Part shown: positions 45,401 through 60,400 of the stretch, one piece after another
Layout of the letters: each line of letters starts with the position of its first letter
How positions within the stretch are numbered: position 1 is the first letter of the stretch
NCBI GenBank assembly: GCA_943736015.1
Contig: OX031057.1
Location: 43,362,501 to 43,426,500 of the forward strand
DNA length: 64,000 nucleotides
Origin: Tridacna crocea
Lineage: Eukaryota; Mollusca; Bivalvia; Cardiida; Cardiidae
Direction of reading: 5' to 3'
Notes under the pieces: generated by a model
Database searches by the model: none
What the model was told of the DNA's origin: nothing
What the model saw: only the letters and a program-made list of their open reading frames with translations
Program-made: the position numbers and the translations under genes

Positions 45401-48400
45401 GATTTATTTATTTTTTTTTTTTGGGGGGGGGGGGTGCTTTATTGAAAGACTTAAGAAATATACACAATCATTATTATTTTATTACTTGAAATAGCTCTTG
45501 AAAAAGAAGGTGAGCTTTTTGAAATATTTGTGCCTTTCTCTAACCAGCCATGCTTAAAATGTACTTGCTGAATTCTTTTGCTTCAAATGCATCTCGCTTT
45601 TTACCTTCTGCTAGCTTTGTGTGGTCTATTTCTGAACATTATTATAATAAGAGCAATAATTATACATGTATCTGAATCAATTTGTCTCTAAGTATTCTCA
45701 TGCAACACATTTGTCCAGTGTAGATTGAACTCATACTGCTCAAAATGTGATCTAATCATTTATCAAATTTGTCCATTAGATCAAACATGACCCCAATTTT
45801 TAAGGACCTTCAGAAAAAAAAAAAAAAGATTTTGAAGACTCTGATGAGAAATGAAGGTAACTAGCCCTTTTTAGCTCCACTGGCCGAAGGCCAGCGGGCT
45901 TATGTCATGGCCCGTTGTCCGTCGTGCGTCCGTCCGTCCGTCCGTCCGTCCGTCCGTCCGTCCGTGCGTTAACTTTTTCTTTAAACATCTTCTTCTCTGA
46001 AACTACCCATCCAATTTTGATGAAACTTCACAGAAATGATCCTGTCATGGTCCTCTTCAGAATTTCTTGAAAGAATTTAATTCCTTCAAAAACTCTGGTT
46101 GCCATGGCAACAAAACTGAAATAAATTAAAAATCTTTGAAAATCTTCTTGTCTGAAACCATAAGGCCTAGGGCTACCAAATTTTGCATGTAGCTTTATCT
46201 AGTGGACCTCTACCAAGTTTCTTCAAATTATAGCCCTGGGGTCAAAATTGGCCCCACCCCGGGGGTCACAAGTTTTACATGGGCTTATATAGGGAGAACT
46301 TTAAAATTCCTCTTCTACCTAAGCATAGGGCCTAGGGCTACCAAATTTAGCATGTAGTTTTATCTAGTGGACCTCTACCAACAGTGTCCAAATTATAGCC
46401 CTGGGGTCAAAATTGGCCCCGCCCCGGGGGTAACAAGTTTTACATGGGCTTATATAGGGAGAACTTTAAAATTCTTCTTCCACCTAGCCATAGGGCCTAG
46501 GACTACCAAATTTTGCATGTAGCTTTATCTAGTGGACCCCTACCAAGCGTGTCCAAATTATAGCCCGGGGGTCAAATTTGGCCCCGCTCCGGGGCGGTAA
46601 CAAATTTTGCATGGGCTTAAATAGGGAAACTTTAATAATCTACTCGTACCTAGTTGTAAGGGCTAGGGCTATCAAATTTTGCGTGTTGCTTTATCTAGGA
46701 GGTCTCTACCAAAGGGTGCCCAAATTATAGCCCTGGGGTCAAATTTAGCCCCAGCCCAGGGGGTCACAAGTTTTACATGGGCTTATATAGGCAAACTTTG
46801 ATAATCTACTTGTACGTAGCCATAAGGCCTAGGGCTACAAAATTTTGCGTGTAGGTTTATCTTATGGGCCTCTACCAAGAGGGCCCAAATTTTAACTTTA
46901 AGGGTCAAGTTTGACACCACCCCAGGGGTCACAAGTTGTACATTGGCTTCTATAGTGAAAACTTGATAAACCTGTCTCATGGGTCACATATTATTGAGCA
47001 AACTTCTTTTACAGGGCTTTTTATTGGGCAAGATTAAAAAATCTTCTTGTGTATAAACACACATTCTAGTAGGTCTGGGGTCAAAATTGCCTCCATTCAG
47101 GGATCACAAGTTTAACATGGGCCTCAAAATATAGTCACTTCAATTTAAACATTAATCAAGGGAAATAACTCTTTTTATGAAAGATAAAGTTTGGTACTAT
47201 TTACTTCCCTTGAATATCAAACTGCTTTGATACATGATTGGTGCTAGACATTAAGTTTTTTTATAGAAAATATTCTGTTTTCAAGGAGTGTGATTCATTT
47301 TGATGCTAATAGTTATGCTCACATGAGGTGAATAATATATTCAGAGTAAGGTTTCTATCATTCAGCTTATTTTTCCAAGGATTTTACCTTTAATGCCAAT
47401 GAATTAATCTACTTGTATTGCCTGACAGTGTTCATTGTTTTTGAAGGCCCTCTTTTTCATGGTCATGAACACTTCAATTTGTGTGGTAAAGGGTTAAAAA
47501 GCCAGTGGAGCGATACAGGGCCATCATGGCCCTCTTGTTTTTTTCCTTTTCCTACAAAGATTTTAGAAAAAGAGAAATTTTGCAAAAGGTATAAAAAGGT
47601 TCCAGCAGTTTATCCTTTTTCCCACAATGATTATCAAAAGAAAACCTTTACTTTAGAGTTGTCAGATATAAAGCTTGTCAGTGTATAGGATTGTGACACA
47701 AAATTTATCCTGTGTACAAACCTCCAGAAAAAAACATTTCTACATGTGTATTTTTTATACATCTCCTACAATTGGTCTTTTTTGCATGCATATTAATTTT
47801 CTTTGCTTATGAATATATTTCAGATAGGCATTTTATCTTCTGATGCTAATGTTTGTTTTTTCTGTGTTTTTTGATGTTAATAACTGTGTGATAGCCAGGA
47901 AATTTGGAAGCCATTGATTATTTTTTGGACCAAATTTAAAGCATTTGCAGAATAGATACCAGCATTTTCTCCTTTTTCCCACAATGTTTTTCAAGCCTTT
48001 TTTTCTTGAGGGTTATTTAAACCTTGGTTTGTGTGTTAAAGGGATGAAAAATTTAATCCTCATACTAGTTAGTGCAAATGACCTTGTCTCTACTATGAGA
48101 ATTGTCCATATCCTTAAACTGATGCAGAAACACTTCTTATGATTCCAAACTCTACTCATGTGATAGTAGTTAAATTTTTAGGTACATATAAACATTGAGA
48201 AGATGATACTATTGAATTATGACAACAATTTATCCTAAATCATGCTTGAAGGAATACAAACAGATGATGATTACTGTAAATAAAAAGATCATAGTTGACC
48301 ATAATTATTTACAATAATACATAAAAACCAGATTGCAACATTTTAAAGATGTTAGTGTGTATTGAAAGCATTTTGCAAATGATTCATAAAATATTGCTAG

Positions 48401-51400
48401 TCTGATAGGATCTGTCTTTGCAGGATGGAAATTATTGTGGGTGAAGACGAAAATTATGCAGGTTATCATCTCCTTCTTCCCCCATTAAATCTTTGAAAGT
48501 CTTTTTCATGAAAGAGCTGTTCTTTCAACCTAAGTGGTTTTACGAAAGATATTGTTTGTTTTATGATTTCAGCTGATTCTGATGATATTTTATTCTCTCA
48601 TGAAGTCATTGCTGTCATACCACTGGCCATGGAGGTTAGTAATTGCTTCTACAATATCATTTTTCTACAAGTACATTTGCTGTTAAATAAATTACAACAA
48701 AATATTACATAAAACTGTGGTCATTTACTCTAATGTGCATTTGACATGCTTTAACTACTATTATTTTCATCTTTATGCCTGAAATTTTTTGAAAGTCTTC
48801 TTTCTCTGTGACATGAAAAGACTGGATAAGAATGTTTTTTTTTTTTTTTTTTTGAGTTATTCAAAAACCCTGTCTGGTGGAATCATCATGAAGTGATTTC
48901 ATCAGGAACTAAAGTTTACATTCCATTGAGTACATCGGAGTCTTAAAAGTGGGAATACATGTATAAACAGAAAAATGTGTTGAAGTAACTTTTGAAGGTG
49001 CTTTTTTTTGCTCACAGCTTATTTGAAAAAAAAATTATATATTACACCAAAGGATAAGTAAGATTTCAAAGCTTATTTATGCAGTGAGAATAAAAGGACT
49101 GGATCTTAACCGAGTATTATGTTGTTTTAAGCTTTCCTGGGCTTATATTGTTTGAAAGTTCTTTTTCTTGCCAGGCAGATGGATATTATAACACAAAATT
49201 TTGACCAATTAACTTTTTAATAAACAAGGAAAATTTACACATGTCAGAATTGAAAAGATTAGCAGACAACAAAATAGAGTTGACTCAAAAACTGAAACTT
49301 GGCTCTTAAAAAGAGAAAAAATTATAGGAGAAAGAGAAAATGGTGTTTACCAGCATTTTCTTCTTTTCCCACAATGTTTTCCGAAGTCTTCTTCCTCAGG
49401 GTCATTAAAACTAGGGATTGTTTGGTAAAGTGTTAAATTAGAAATCTGAAAGTAGCTTGTAGTCAAGTCAACTCATCATACAAGCTTTTTGGGCCATATT
49501 TGACACTTTGAAATGTTTTCCATTTTGTCCCATTTTATCCATTTGCAATACTCAGTCCACCAAAGTGAAACTGATAGTATTATTCATTATCTGTATGTTT
49601 TTTTTTTTTTCTTTTTTCAGCATCATGTAGAAAATGCTGAAGTTCAACTAGCAGCCGCATCCTTGCTAATGGCAATGGCAGCCAATGGTAATACTTTAAA
49701 CTTGAGTCTAAAGTCTGTAACTCTTTGCTAAGCAACAAAATCTTGTCAAATTTAAAATCATTTGCATAGATCTACTAAAAATGAACAATCTTTGAAAGTA
49801 TAGAAAACAGAAAGAAAATTAATGCTAGTTACTGGTATTTTTCTCCATTTCCTCAATATTTTCTTCAATCTTTTTCTCAATGTCTGTAAATAATGTTGGA
49901 TGCAAATACTTTGATTTGTCAGTTTTTATATGCTTATAACAGAAAAAAAGCATGCTCTGTAATGAAGCATTCTCAGTTTTTCAGTCTAATCTGTGTTTGT
50001 CTTGAAAAGCAGGAACCGTAGTTGGCTGTTTTTAGTTTAGCTGTTTTAACCCTTTACTAAACCAGTCCGTCCCTGGTTTTCATAACCCTGAGAAAGGAGC
50101 CTACTGAAAACATTGTGGGAAAAGAAGAAAATGCTGGTAACCAGCATTTTCTCCTTTTCCCATGATATTTTCTACCCTTCCCAAACGAAATTTCAATTTT
50201 TCAGTCATGGTAATTTTGATGTCTGCATGTTAATTTTGTTGTCTGTACTTAAGTTCTTTAATTTTATCCATTTTTACATAGGGGTAGCAGGCACTCTGAT
50301 TGGTCATTTTGGCGGAGTCCATAATATTTTAACAGCCCTGAGAACACATCTTAATGATCCACAGTTGTGTAGTACTTGTCTGAATGCATTCTGGGAACTC
50401 ACTGTTCATGGTAAGCTCTCATTACACTAACTTTCCAACTTATGGTGAAATTTTAGACTTGTTCAATTTCAAAGCATTTGAAGATGACACATTAACTTTT
50501 TACAGAACGACAAAATTTTAGACTGGTTCAAACTGAAAGCATTTGCAGAGGATTTAAAAAATGTGACCAAAAAAAATGAAATTTGTTTTTCGAAAGAAAG
50601 AAAACAATGTGACAAAAGGAGGAAATATTGGTTTCTAGCATTTACTCCTGTTTCCACAATGTTTTCAAAAGGCTTCTTTCTCATGGTTGTTAAAAGGAGG
50701 CATTGTGTGGTAAAAGGTTAAACATGGCTCAAGTAAGTTAGAGAAAGGGTAAGGTAGGAGGCTTTTGAAAACACTGTGGGTAACGGAGAAAATGCTGCTT
50801 TCCAACAAACTTTTTCCACTTGTTTCACAGCATGTTTCATCTTTTACGAGACAAATTTTGCTTCATCTAAAAGTTCTCTGCAAATGCGTAGGCATTGGAC
50901 AAGTGTAGAAATATGTTAAACCTTGCAGAGAGTAAAACAAGTTACACTTGTTCAAATTTTCCCCAAGAAGGACTAACCTGTTACCACACAATCCAGAGTT
51001 TTAACAAACCTGTAAAAGAAGCCTTTTGAAAACATTGCGGAAAAAGGAGAAAATGCATTTGCTCCTTTTCCTACTATGTTTTCTACCCTGACCACATACA
51101 AACTTCAATTTTATAGTCACATTAGTTTTGTTGTTTGTATATGCTTAGAGTTTGGATGAATCTAAAATCTTGTTGCTTGGTAAAGAGTTAAGCATTTACC
51201 ACACAACCCTGAGTTTTATCAACCCTGTAGAAAGCTTTTGGAATCATTGTGGGAAAAGGAGAAAACATTGAAAACAAACATTTTCTCCCTTTACCTAGAA
51301 TGTTTTTCATCACTTTAGAAGGCAACTTCTGCCATTTCAGCTGCATTAAACTCATTACCACACAACCCCTACTATGGACGACCCTGAGAAAGAAGCCTTT

Positions 51401-54400
51401 GGAAAAGGAGAAAATGTTGGTAACCAGCATTTTTTCCTTGTTCCACAAATTTTTCTACTCTTCACAAAAATTTTCAGTCACTTTTATTTTGTCTTCTGCA
51501 AATGCTTTCAAATTGGACAAGCCTAAAATATTGTCATTAAGTAATGAGTTAATTTGTTATCTGCAAATGCTGTCAAACTGGACAAGTCTAAAATTATGTT
51601 GTCTTGGTAAAGAGGTACTGTAACCTTTTACCATAAACCGATTGTTTTAACAACCTTAATGATAACGGATTTTAAAGAGACTTTCAGGAAAAAAAGAAAA
51701 TATTTCATAACAGCATTCTTTCCTTTTAATCTTTGTGAAAATTGTTGTCAGCATAGTTCCATCAGTATAGACAAACCTAAAACCTAATGTGCTATAGAGT
51801 TTAAAGTTGTTTTAGATGTACAAATAGAAAATTAACTCATTACTAAACAGCAATATTTTAGGCTTGTCCAAATCGAAAGCATTTGCAGAAGACAAAATAC
51901 AAGTGACTGAAAATTTGAAATTTGTTTTGTGAAGGGTAGGAAACTTTGCTGAAAAAGGAGAAAATGCTGGTTACCAGCATTTTCTCCTTTTCCTACAATG
52001 TTTTCTAAAGGCTTATTTCTCAGGGGCATCAAAAATAGGGATTGTGTGGTAATGGGATAACTCTTTACCACACAAATCTGACTTGTAACAACCTTGAAGA
52101 AGGTAGCTTTTGAAAACATTGTAGGAAAAGGAGAAAATGCTGGCAACCAGCATTTTCTCCTTTTCCAACAATGTTTTCTAACCTAAAAAGATGAATTATC
52201 ATTTGAGTCATCTTTCAATTATTATGTGCAAATTTATGCCTTAAATTTGGACAAGTCTAAAAAATTTTTCTTGTGGTAAAGAGTAAGTGTCATAATTTAC
52301 AGTATATGGTATTACTATTTACTTGTTAATTTTTTATTCAGGGAACAATGTAAAAATTGCCACAGAAGAGAAGGGTATAAGAGATGTATGCACGGTATTA
52401 AAGCTACACATGAGGTCTGGTCCTGTGGCCGAGGCTGCCTGTGCAGCCATCCTAGCTCTCTCATTGGATGGTAAGTTTGACCCGGACGCGCTTGATTTTT
52501 CACAAGCTTTGTCCCCTTCAACCCTTTATAACAGTCTTGACTTTCGCTGACCTTGAGAAAGAAGGCTTTTGGAAACACTGTGCAAAAAGGGGAAAATGGT
52601 GACATAACCCTTTCTTACAATGTTTTCTACACCACCTCAAGAAAGTCATTTCATTTTAGCTACTTTTGTCATCTGCAAATGCCTTGTTTACCTTTTTTTC
52701 AACTCATTACTTCTGCAGACTGTCTTACTGTAGACCTGCAAAACAATATTGAAAAAAAAAAAGGTTTAACTCTTTACCAAATGACATAATTCTAGACTGG
52801 TCCAAATTGAAAGCATTTGCAGAGAATAGATCAAAAGTGGAAATTGTTGTCAAAAAATGTATAAAGTGGATCAAGTTATCAACAATGTATTAATAATGTT
52901 TTCAAAAGCACAGAGTCGTAGAAGTAGGGATTGTGTGAAAAAGGTTTAACTCATTACCAAACGACACTATTTTAGGCTTGTCCAAATTGAAAGCATTTGC
53001 AGATGACAAAATAAAAGTGACTGAAAATTTGAAACTTGTTTTGTGAAGGGTAGAAAACATTGTGGGAAAAGGAGAAAATGCTGGTAACCAGCATTTTCTC
53101 CCTTTCCCACAATGTTTTCTAACGGCTTCTTTCTCAGGGGTGTCAAAAGTAGGGATTGTGTGGTAAAGGGTTAATGCTTCATTAGCAGTCCTGTTGAGGT
53201 AGCTTCTGAAAACAAGAAAAAGTAACCCTCGAAAATTAACCCTCGGAATATTTTTATTTAGCGGTTTTTCCCTATGTACACTTAATTTTTTTGCTGAAAG
53301 TAACTGCAGTGTTTTCACCATTATGAGGTGCTCTTCTAGTAATAAACCCTTTACCACACAATCCAGAGTTTCAATGACCCTTAGAAAGAAGACTTTCAAA
53401 ATTTCAAGAAGTTTTGAAAGCTATGTGGGAAAAGTAGAAAATCCTGGTAATCAGCATTTTCTCTTTTTCTTGCAATATTTTTCTATCTACCTATAAACAA
53501 GTTTCAGATTGTTAATGACACATAAAATATTACTAAAGCAAATGCATTCATTTTGGATGTCTAAAACTTGTACAGTTTGGTAAATAGTTAATGTATGGTA
53601 TGATTTAATGCCTGTTGGTCTATTTCACCGATGGATATAAATGTTTGGATAGCTTTTGTATAATAGGACACTTATACTGCCTTCCTTTAGAGCCAGCTTT
53701 CAAAAGTGACATTCTACAGCATTGGTTATAGAATCTAGAGGTCCTACGTTCTACCCCTGCCTTTGGAGGGTAAACTTTCAGAACTGTTACAAAACAAGAG
53801 CCAAATTATGCTCCCCAAACAGGTCTCTTTTTAGGAAAGTGAAGGCTGTTGGTAAATGGTCTTTTGCACAAGACCTATAATGGGTACTATATTTTACTGT
53901 TTCTAAAAGTTCTAGTTCTTTATTTCAGAGGAGAATTTAGAGCTGATAAGCCAACTTGATGGTGTCGGCCTACTTGTAGATGCAATAACTAAACACTCCA
54001 AAAACTCTAAAGTTGTAAAGAATGCTTGTTTAGCCCTAGCCAGTCTTGTGGAAATTGATGGTAAGTTTTATTTTGTACTTTAACAGTTGAATTTCACAGA
54101 TACTATGGCTTACAAAATACTTGAGACTACATTTTTTTTTTGTTTTGCCACAAAGTTTCTGTCTAACTTGCCTTGATAACATTTACCCTTTTCATTATAG
54201 TTTCCTTTGCAGCTAGTATAGAACAAGATCAGAATGCACAAAGCATGCAGTCCGATCTTTTGGATTTATTTGGCCATGTAAGGGTTTATCTGCCTGTAAT
54301 CTAAATTTTACAAGGATGCTTTCAAACCACCCCTTCCTAATTTCATTCATGTAAGGGTAACTTTCCACTTTAGTAAACAATTCAAACTTTCAGGAACTAG

Positions 54401-57400
54401 AGAAAGAATGGTAGAAAAGGGAGAAAGTATACTGGTAAACTATTTTCTCCTTTTCCCACGATCTTTTCTGCCCTTGAACCTTTTCCTAAATGACAAAATT
54501 TTAGACTGGCCAAATTAAAGCACTTGCAAAGGATAAAATAAACATAACTCAAAAATAGATATTTGTTTCCAGCAGGACAGAAAACATTGTGGGAAAAGAG
54601 ACAATGCTGGTAACCAGCATCATCTTCTTTTCCCACAATTTTTTCAAAAGACTTCTACCTAAGGGTCGTAAAAATCAAGGATTGTTTGGTAAAGGGTTAA
54701 AAGGCAAATTCCATGCTTTGGGACAGATTCAATCACAAATGCCTTTATAAAGCCATATCTAAATTTGTGTCTACTGGTGGAAAGTTTAAAAACATACATA
54801 TACTGAGGCAGTATTAAAAGTTTTGAAAAGATAAAGAACTTTTCATGTAGATGACAGATTGGAGCCATATACAGAGAGATTAGAGAGATTTGTTCTGTAC
54901 GTTTTTACCCATTACCACACAATCCCTACTTTTGACGACCCTGAGAAAGAAGCCTTTAGAAAACATTGTTGGAAAAAGAGAAAATGCTGGTAACCAGCAT
55001 TTTCTCCTTTTCCCACAATGTTTTCTACCCTTCTCAAAACAAATTTCAAATCTTCAGTCACTTTTGTCGTCTGCAAATGCTTTCGATTTAAACAAACCTA
55101 AAACTTTGTCGTTTGGTAATGAGTTAAAGCATATGGCTCTGAAAGTGAATTCAGTCTCCAGTGCAGACAACATAGATTCAGATCAGACTGAACATTCTAT
55201 AGATCTAAGCTGTCCTCTTTTAACCAAACATTCAGATGAAAAAGTCTTTCACTTGCAAAGTCTGCATGTTTTTGTGTCAGCTGGTCCAAATTGAAAGCAT
55301 TTCAAGGCGACAAGTAATATTTTTGCTCAGATGATCATATACAATGTATTTGTGTTTGATAGTGTAGAAAATATTGTGAAAAAGGAGAAAATGTTGGTTA
55401 CCAGTTAGTTTGCAGTTGCTTTTAGTTTAAAAATCTGTGGCATTTGGAAAAGGTTAGAGAAGAGAAAAAAAAAATCTATCTCCTTGTAGAAGAGTCAGCC
55501 TACAGAGTACTGACCAATGAGGGACCAGATAACACTCATATTGCTGGTGTGCCAATCTTGATCAGTACATACGACTTACACAAAGATAATGCAGAAGTGG
55601 TGGAGAGTGTGGTAACATTATTAATGGAATTAGCTGAATATGGTAATTACTTTTTTTTTACTTTTTTTTCTGAGACTATAGTCACACAATCTACATTCAT
55701 ATCTTCTAAAAACTTAACATTCATGCATTGGTGAAAACAAGAGATTAAAGAGGTATATGTCTGTTACAATTGATCACTTTTTGCCTCTTACTTTTTTTTC
55801 GTAGAAGCTTTTCCATTGCACAAAAATAAAAAATTGTAGATCTACTTGCAGTTGATAAGGGGTCAAAATCAATATCAAAGTGATTTTTCGTTTATAGTCA
55901 GTTAACATAAGCTATAGTCTGTCTGAACGGATCATTTTGAGTATTTACAAATGAAAGAAACTGTTTGATACTTGCCATGAATTATCTGGGATAGCAGCGA
56001 GTGCCTTTGGAAGAAAATTGTTCTCAAGGTACTCTAGGAAAAGTTTAAATAGGTGCACTGGCAGGTGACAGGTCTAGTCATGTTTTGTTCTTTTTTATCT
56101 CATCTGTCATTCTTCTGTTTTATTTCTCTCCCTCTCTCAGATGATATCTTGATAGACCTCTATTACTGTAGAATAGATCTGCCTGTTGAGGAGATCATGA
56201 AAAAATTCAAAAGAAACGAGGTGAGAAAATAAGCTAGCACTACTCTTGTTATTAACAGTTACTGTTACATAGGAACTTTCGTGAGAATAACATTCGGAAA
56301 AGATAAGAGCCATGCACTGTGAAAAGTAGGGTTAGTTTATTAGGGTCTATATTCACCAACCATTCTTAAGAACATTCTTTGTCTTACTCTTCAAGATTTT
56401 CTAACTGTGAAAGTAACAGAACTTCTGATTGTTCAAGATTTTCTAACTGTGAAAGTAACAGAACTTCTGATTGGCTAAACTGAATGGTTTAGCCAATCAG
56501 AAGTTCTGTTACTTTCACGTTGACAAAATTCTGAAGAATAAGGCTAAAGAATGTTCTTAAGAATGGTTGGTGAATATGGACCCTGTATATAGTGTTGACC
56601 AAGGTCAACCGGCAAAGTCTGAACAGCTGATCTGAGCTTGAATTTGTTAGCTCATCTGAGCACGAAGTGAGCTCATGGTGAGCTTTTGTGATTGTGTTGT
56701 GTCTGTTGTGTATCATCTGTCGTGCATCATCGACTTTTACTTTGTGAGTGCTCTAGAGGCCTAATTTTTGTCAGATACTCATAAAACTTGGTCAGATTGT
56801 TTGTCTTGATGAAATCTTGGACAAGTTTGCCGGGTCAATAACTAGGTTAAATCTTAGAAAAACTTTTGTACACTATAGAGGCCACATTTTCTGTCCATTA
56901 CTCTTTTGGTAATATCTTGGACAACTTTGAAAATGGGCCATGGCAAGTCAAAAACTAAGTCAAATCTAAGAAACACCCTGTGCAAGCTCTGAAAGCCACA
57001 TTTTGAGCCCAATACACATGAAACTTGTTCAAAATGATTGTCTTGATGATATCTGTAATAAGTATCAAAATGGATTATGTCGGGTCAAAAACTAGGTCAC
57101 TAGGCCAAATCTCAGAAAGACCTTTTGTGTGCACTAGAGGCCACATTATAAGTCCAATACCTGTGAAAGTTGGTCAGAATGTTTGTCTTGATAATATATT
57201 TTGGATGTCTTCAAAAATTGACTGTGTTGGGTCTAAAACTAGGTCACCAGGACTGGTCATATCAAAGAAATGCCTTATGTACACTCTAGAGGCCACATTT
57301 TGAGTCCAGTGCTGTTGAAAATAGTTGCAAAGTGGTCAGAATCTCTATATTGATGTGGTATCTTGGAAGAGCTTGAAAATGGGTCATGTGTAGCCAAAAA

Positions 57401-60400
57401 CTAAGTCACTAGGTCATATCTTAGAAAACCTCTAGAGCTAAATTTTCACTCCAGTACTTTTGAAAGATGGTAAAATGTCTTGATCCAGTGTAAAAATGAG
57501 TCACATTAGGTCAAAAACTAGGTCACCAGGTCATATCTTTGACGGACTTTGTGTATTCTTCAGAAAGTTTGTCATTATATCTAGGAAAAGATTGGAAATA
57601 GGTCATGTATGGTCAACTGCCTCAGGTGAGTGACTTCGGGCTCTCTTGTTTCTTTCTTTTTCGGTAATTTTTCTGCTTGTCAAAGAATCGGTATACCTCA
57701 TGATTCAGTCGAATGTTAGACAAAATGGAAGTTTTAATGGGTCCATAATTATACGTATGATGACTATCCATATTGTCATGGGTCACAGAGATGCATTATG
57801 TCAGAGCATGACTCGGAACAAGTCGTACGAAAGTGTGACAGAAGTTTACTCTGAACTCATTACTAAACGACAAAATTTTAGGGTTGTCCAAATTGAAAGC
57901 ATTTGCAGACGACAAAATAAAAGTGACTGGAAATTTGTTTTGTGAAGGGTAGAAAACATTGTGGGAAAAGGAGAAAATGCTGGTTACCAGCGTTTTCTCC
58001 TTTTCTCACAATGTTTTCTAAAGGCTTCATTCTCAGGGTCATCAAAAGTAGGGAATGTGTGGTAATGGGTTAAACTTTGTAACTCTGAATCTGGATGTAA
58101 TTCCGTATGAAGACATTGTAAAGCTAGATCATATTGCATAGAACCTGCACCGGACATTGCCCCAACATGTTGCATTGTACTGATTAAGTCATCATATAAT
58201 TATGGACCCTTAAAATGTCTGACGGCTTCAAAAATTGACAGACTTGAAAATTGACCATAGCAAACAGTTTCATCCCAGGTCAGCCTGCACACTCATTGTA
58301 GGTTGTTTTGGTTCAATACTTTTTTGAAGACACATCACATCCCCTTTTCACAGAGTATGACTATATGAATACTGTTCTCTGCACATTTGATTCTAGGGAT
58401 TTACTATAATTCTAGAATGTACATCATCAAAATGTTGAAAACTGGAACATGAAAGTTTCTATGATATGTCTTGCAACACACGAAAAGAGGCATTTGGACA
58501 ATTGTGTAAAGTGTTGTCCCAGATGAGCCTGCACAGTCTGTGCAGGCTAATCCAAGATGGCACTTTACGACTACATTAGATTTTTGCTGCAGTAACCTTG
58601 CGCAAAATAGAAAAATTACATAAAAACAAAAGGTGTCGTTTTGGATTAGCCTGCATAGAGTGTTCAGGCTGATTAGAGACATCACTGCATGCAAATGCCC
58701 CTTTTTCACGTGTTGCAGGCAATGAAAGGTATATAAATCATGTAGCATCTGCTAGCTGCTGGTTAATTGCTGAATCAGGTATAACTAAAATGGTGTTGCT
58801 TGAGTTAAGAAATTTGATGTTTTGATGTAAGAATTACATTGCATGAATTGATTTCTTGTTATATGTGTGTGCTTATATAGTAAAATTACGTGTTTGTTGC
58901 TAAAATCAGTCATAAAAGCATATTAACTTTGACCCTTCCTCCTTTCTTATACTTTATGTATCTTCAGATTTACATATACTTAAGACTAAGCAATACAAGT
59001 TTCAGGTACATATGGAAGGAAAGGAAATCAGCATTTGCAGAAAATAGAAAAGGCCTATTTATTGCAATTAAGAAAGCTCTCCATTTGAAGCAAAATTTGG
59101 GATGGTATAGATCAAAGATCAGACTCTATGTTTCATGCAATCTGATCTCAGTCTGCTTTGCTCTCAGAAGCAACTCCAGATCAAAAGGGTTTTAAGGGCT
59201 TCAAAAGATTAAAATCCTGAAAAGTGCCAGTGAAAATATGCAGGAAAGGATTTTAAGAAGTGAGATTAACATGAAAACATGCTTTTTTGACTGGTTTAAG
59301 TTAGCTGTTTGGTGTTTGAACATGTTCAGTTTACTTGTGAAATTTATCTGAGTCACACTCTGTAAAAAGAAGCACTAATACATCTGCAAAAAAATATTGG
59401 TTTATGTCGGCCTGCATAGTTGTGGAGGCTTATATGGGCCAAAACTTTTTGCTGTCTTTAAATCTTTGTTATATGTCAAAGGACCTGTCTACCTCATAAT
59501 TCTGTTTGTTGTTGGGCATTGTAGATTTTAGGGATCAGTAATTATGGGATGACTTGACTGGTTAACTGTGTCACGGAGATATATTATATCCCTAATACCT
59601 GTGAGTGCTGTACATATCAAAATGGCTGGTAAATAATATACTACTCAAAATTTGCTAGGGATCACCCTAAAAGATTCACCCTAAATCTGTATGTGGCATG
59701 TATCATGTATGGTTTTACAATATGTTACATTGCTATAGTGATCAGTAAAAGGACCAGTGGAAATGGATCTTTAACCCTATACCTCAAATGCCTAAAGATA
59801 CTGAGAAAGAAGCCTTTGGAAAACACTGTTGGAAAAGGAGAAAATGCTGGGCACCAGCATTTTCTCCTTTTCCAACAATGTTTTCTACCCCGTGACAGAC
59901 AGCGTAGTGCATGTTGCATATAGTTTTTGGTCAGCAAATGCTTTCAACTTGGACAAATAAAAGAGTTAATGCAAAACTGTTGTAACATATAAACCTATAC
60001 AGAAATATGTAAGTGATCCCTATCAAAGTGTGAGTGGTATCAGTGTACAGCTAATGGATAACTGCAAAAAGTGCCTTAATTGTTTTGAAATCAGACCTGT
60101 ACATTAACATGAGAATATATTCTTTTTCTTTCCAGAAGTAAAATCCAAATGATAGAAATTTTATAGTTGCTTTTGTATGGAAAGCCGTAGACAGTGTAGA
60201 TCAAAGATCTGACTGCTTTTTTATGCAGTCTGATCTTTGCTCTATATTGACTGAAACGGCAACTGAAGCTGTGACAGACACTTTGCTTGATGGTACCTCT
60301 TCGCAAGCCAAGGCTGACGATTTACTACGCTACTCTACCCTTGGCGGATCGAGCTTGATTTTTACATTCCCCCAATATGCTTTTTCATTGGATGCAGCCA

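Noticed and set aside
52902-53399. - strand ORF of 165 residues, and many ORFs containing ENIVGKGENAGNQHFLLFPQ
   Set aside because: This peptide recurs because the hairpin core of the MITE happens to be open in several frames. It is repeat translation, not a protein family.
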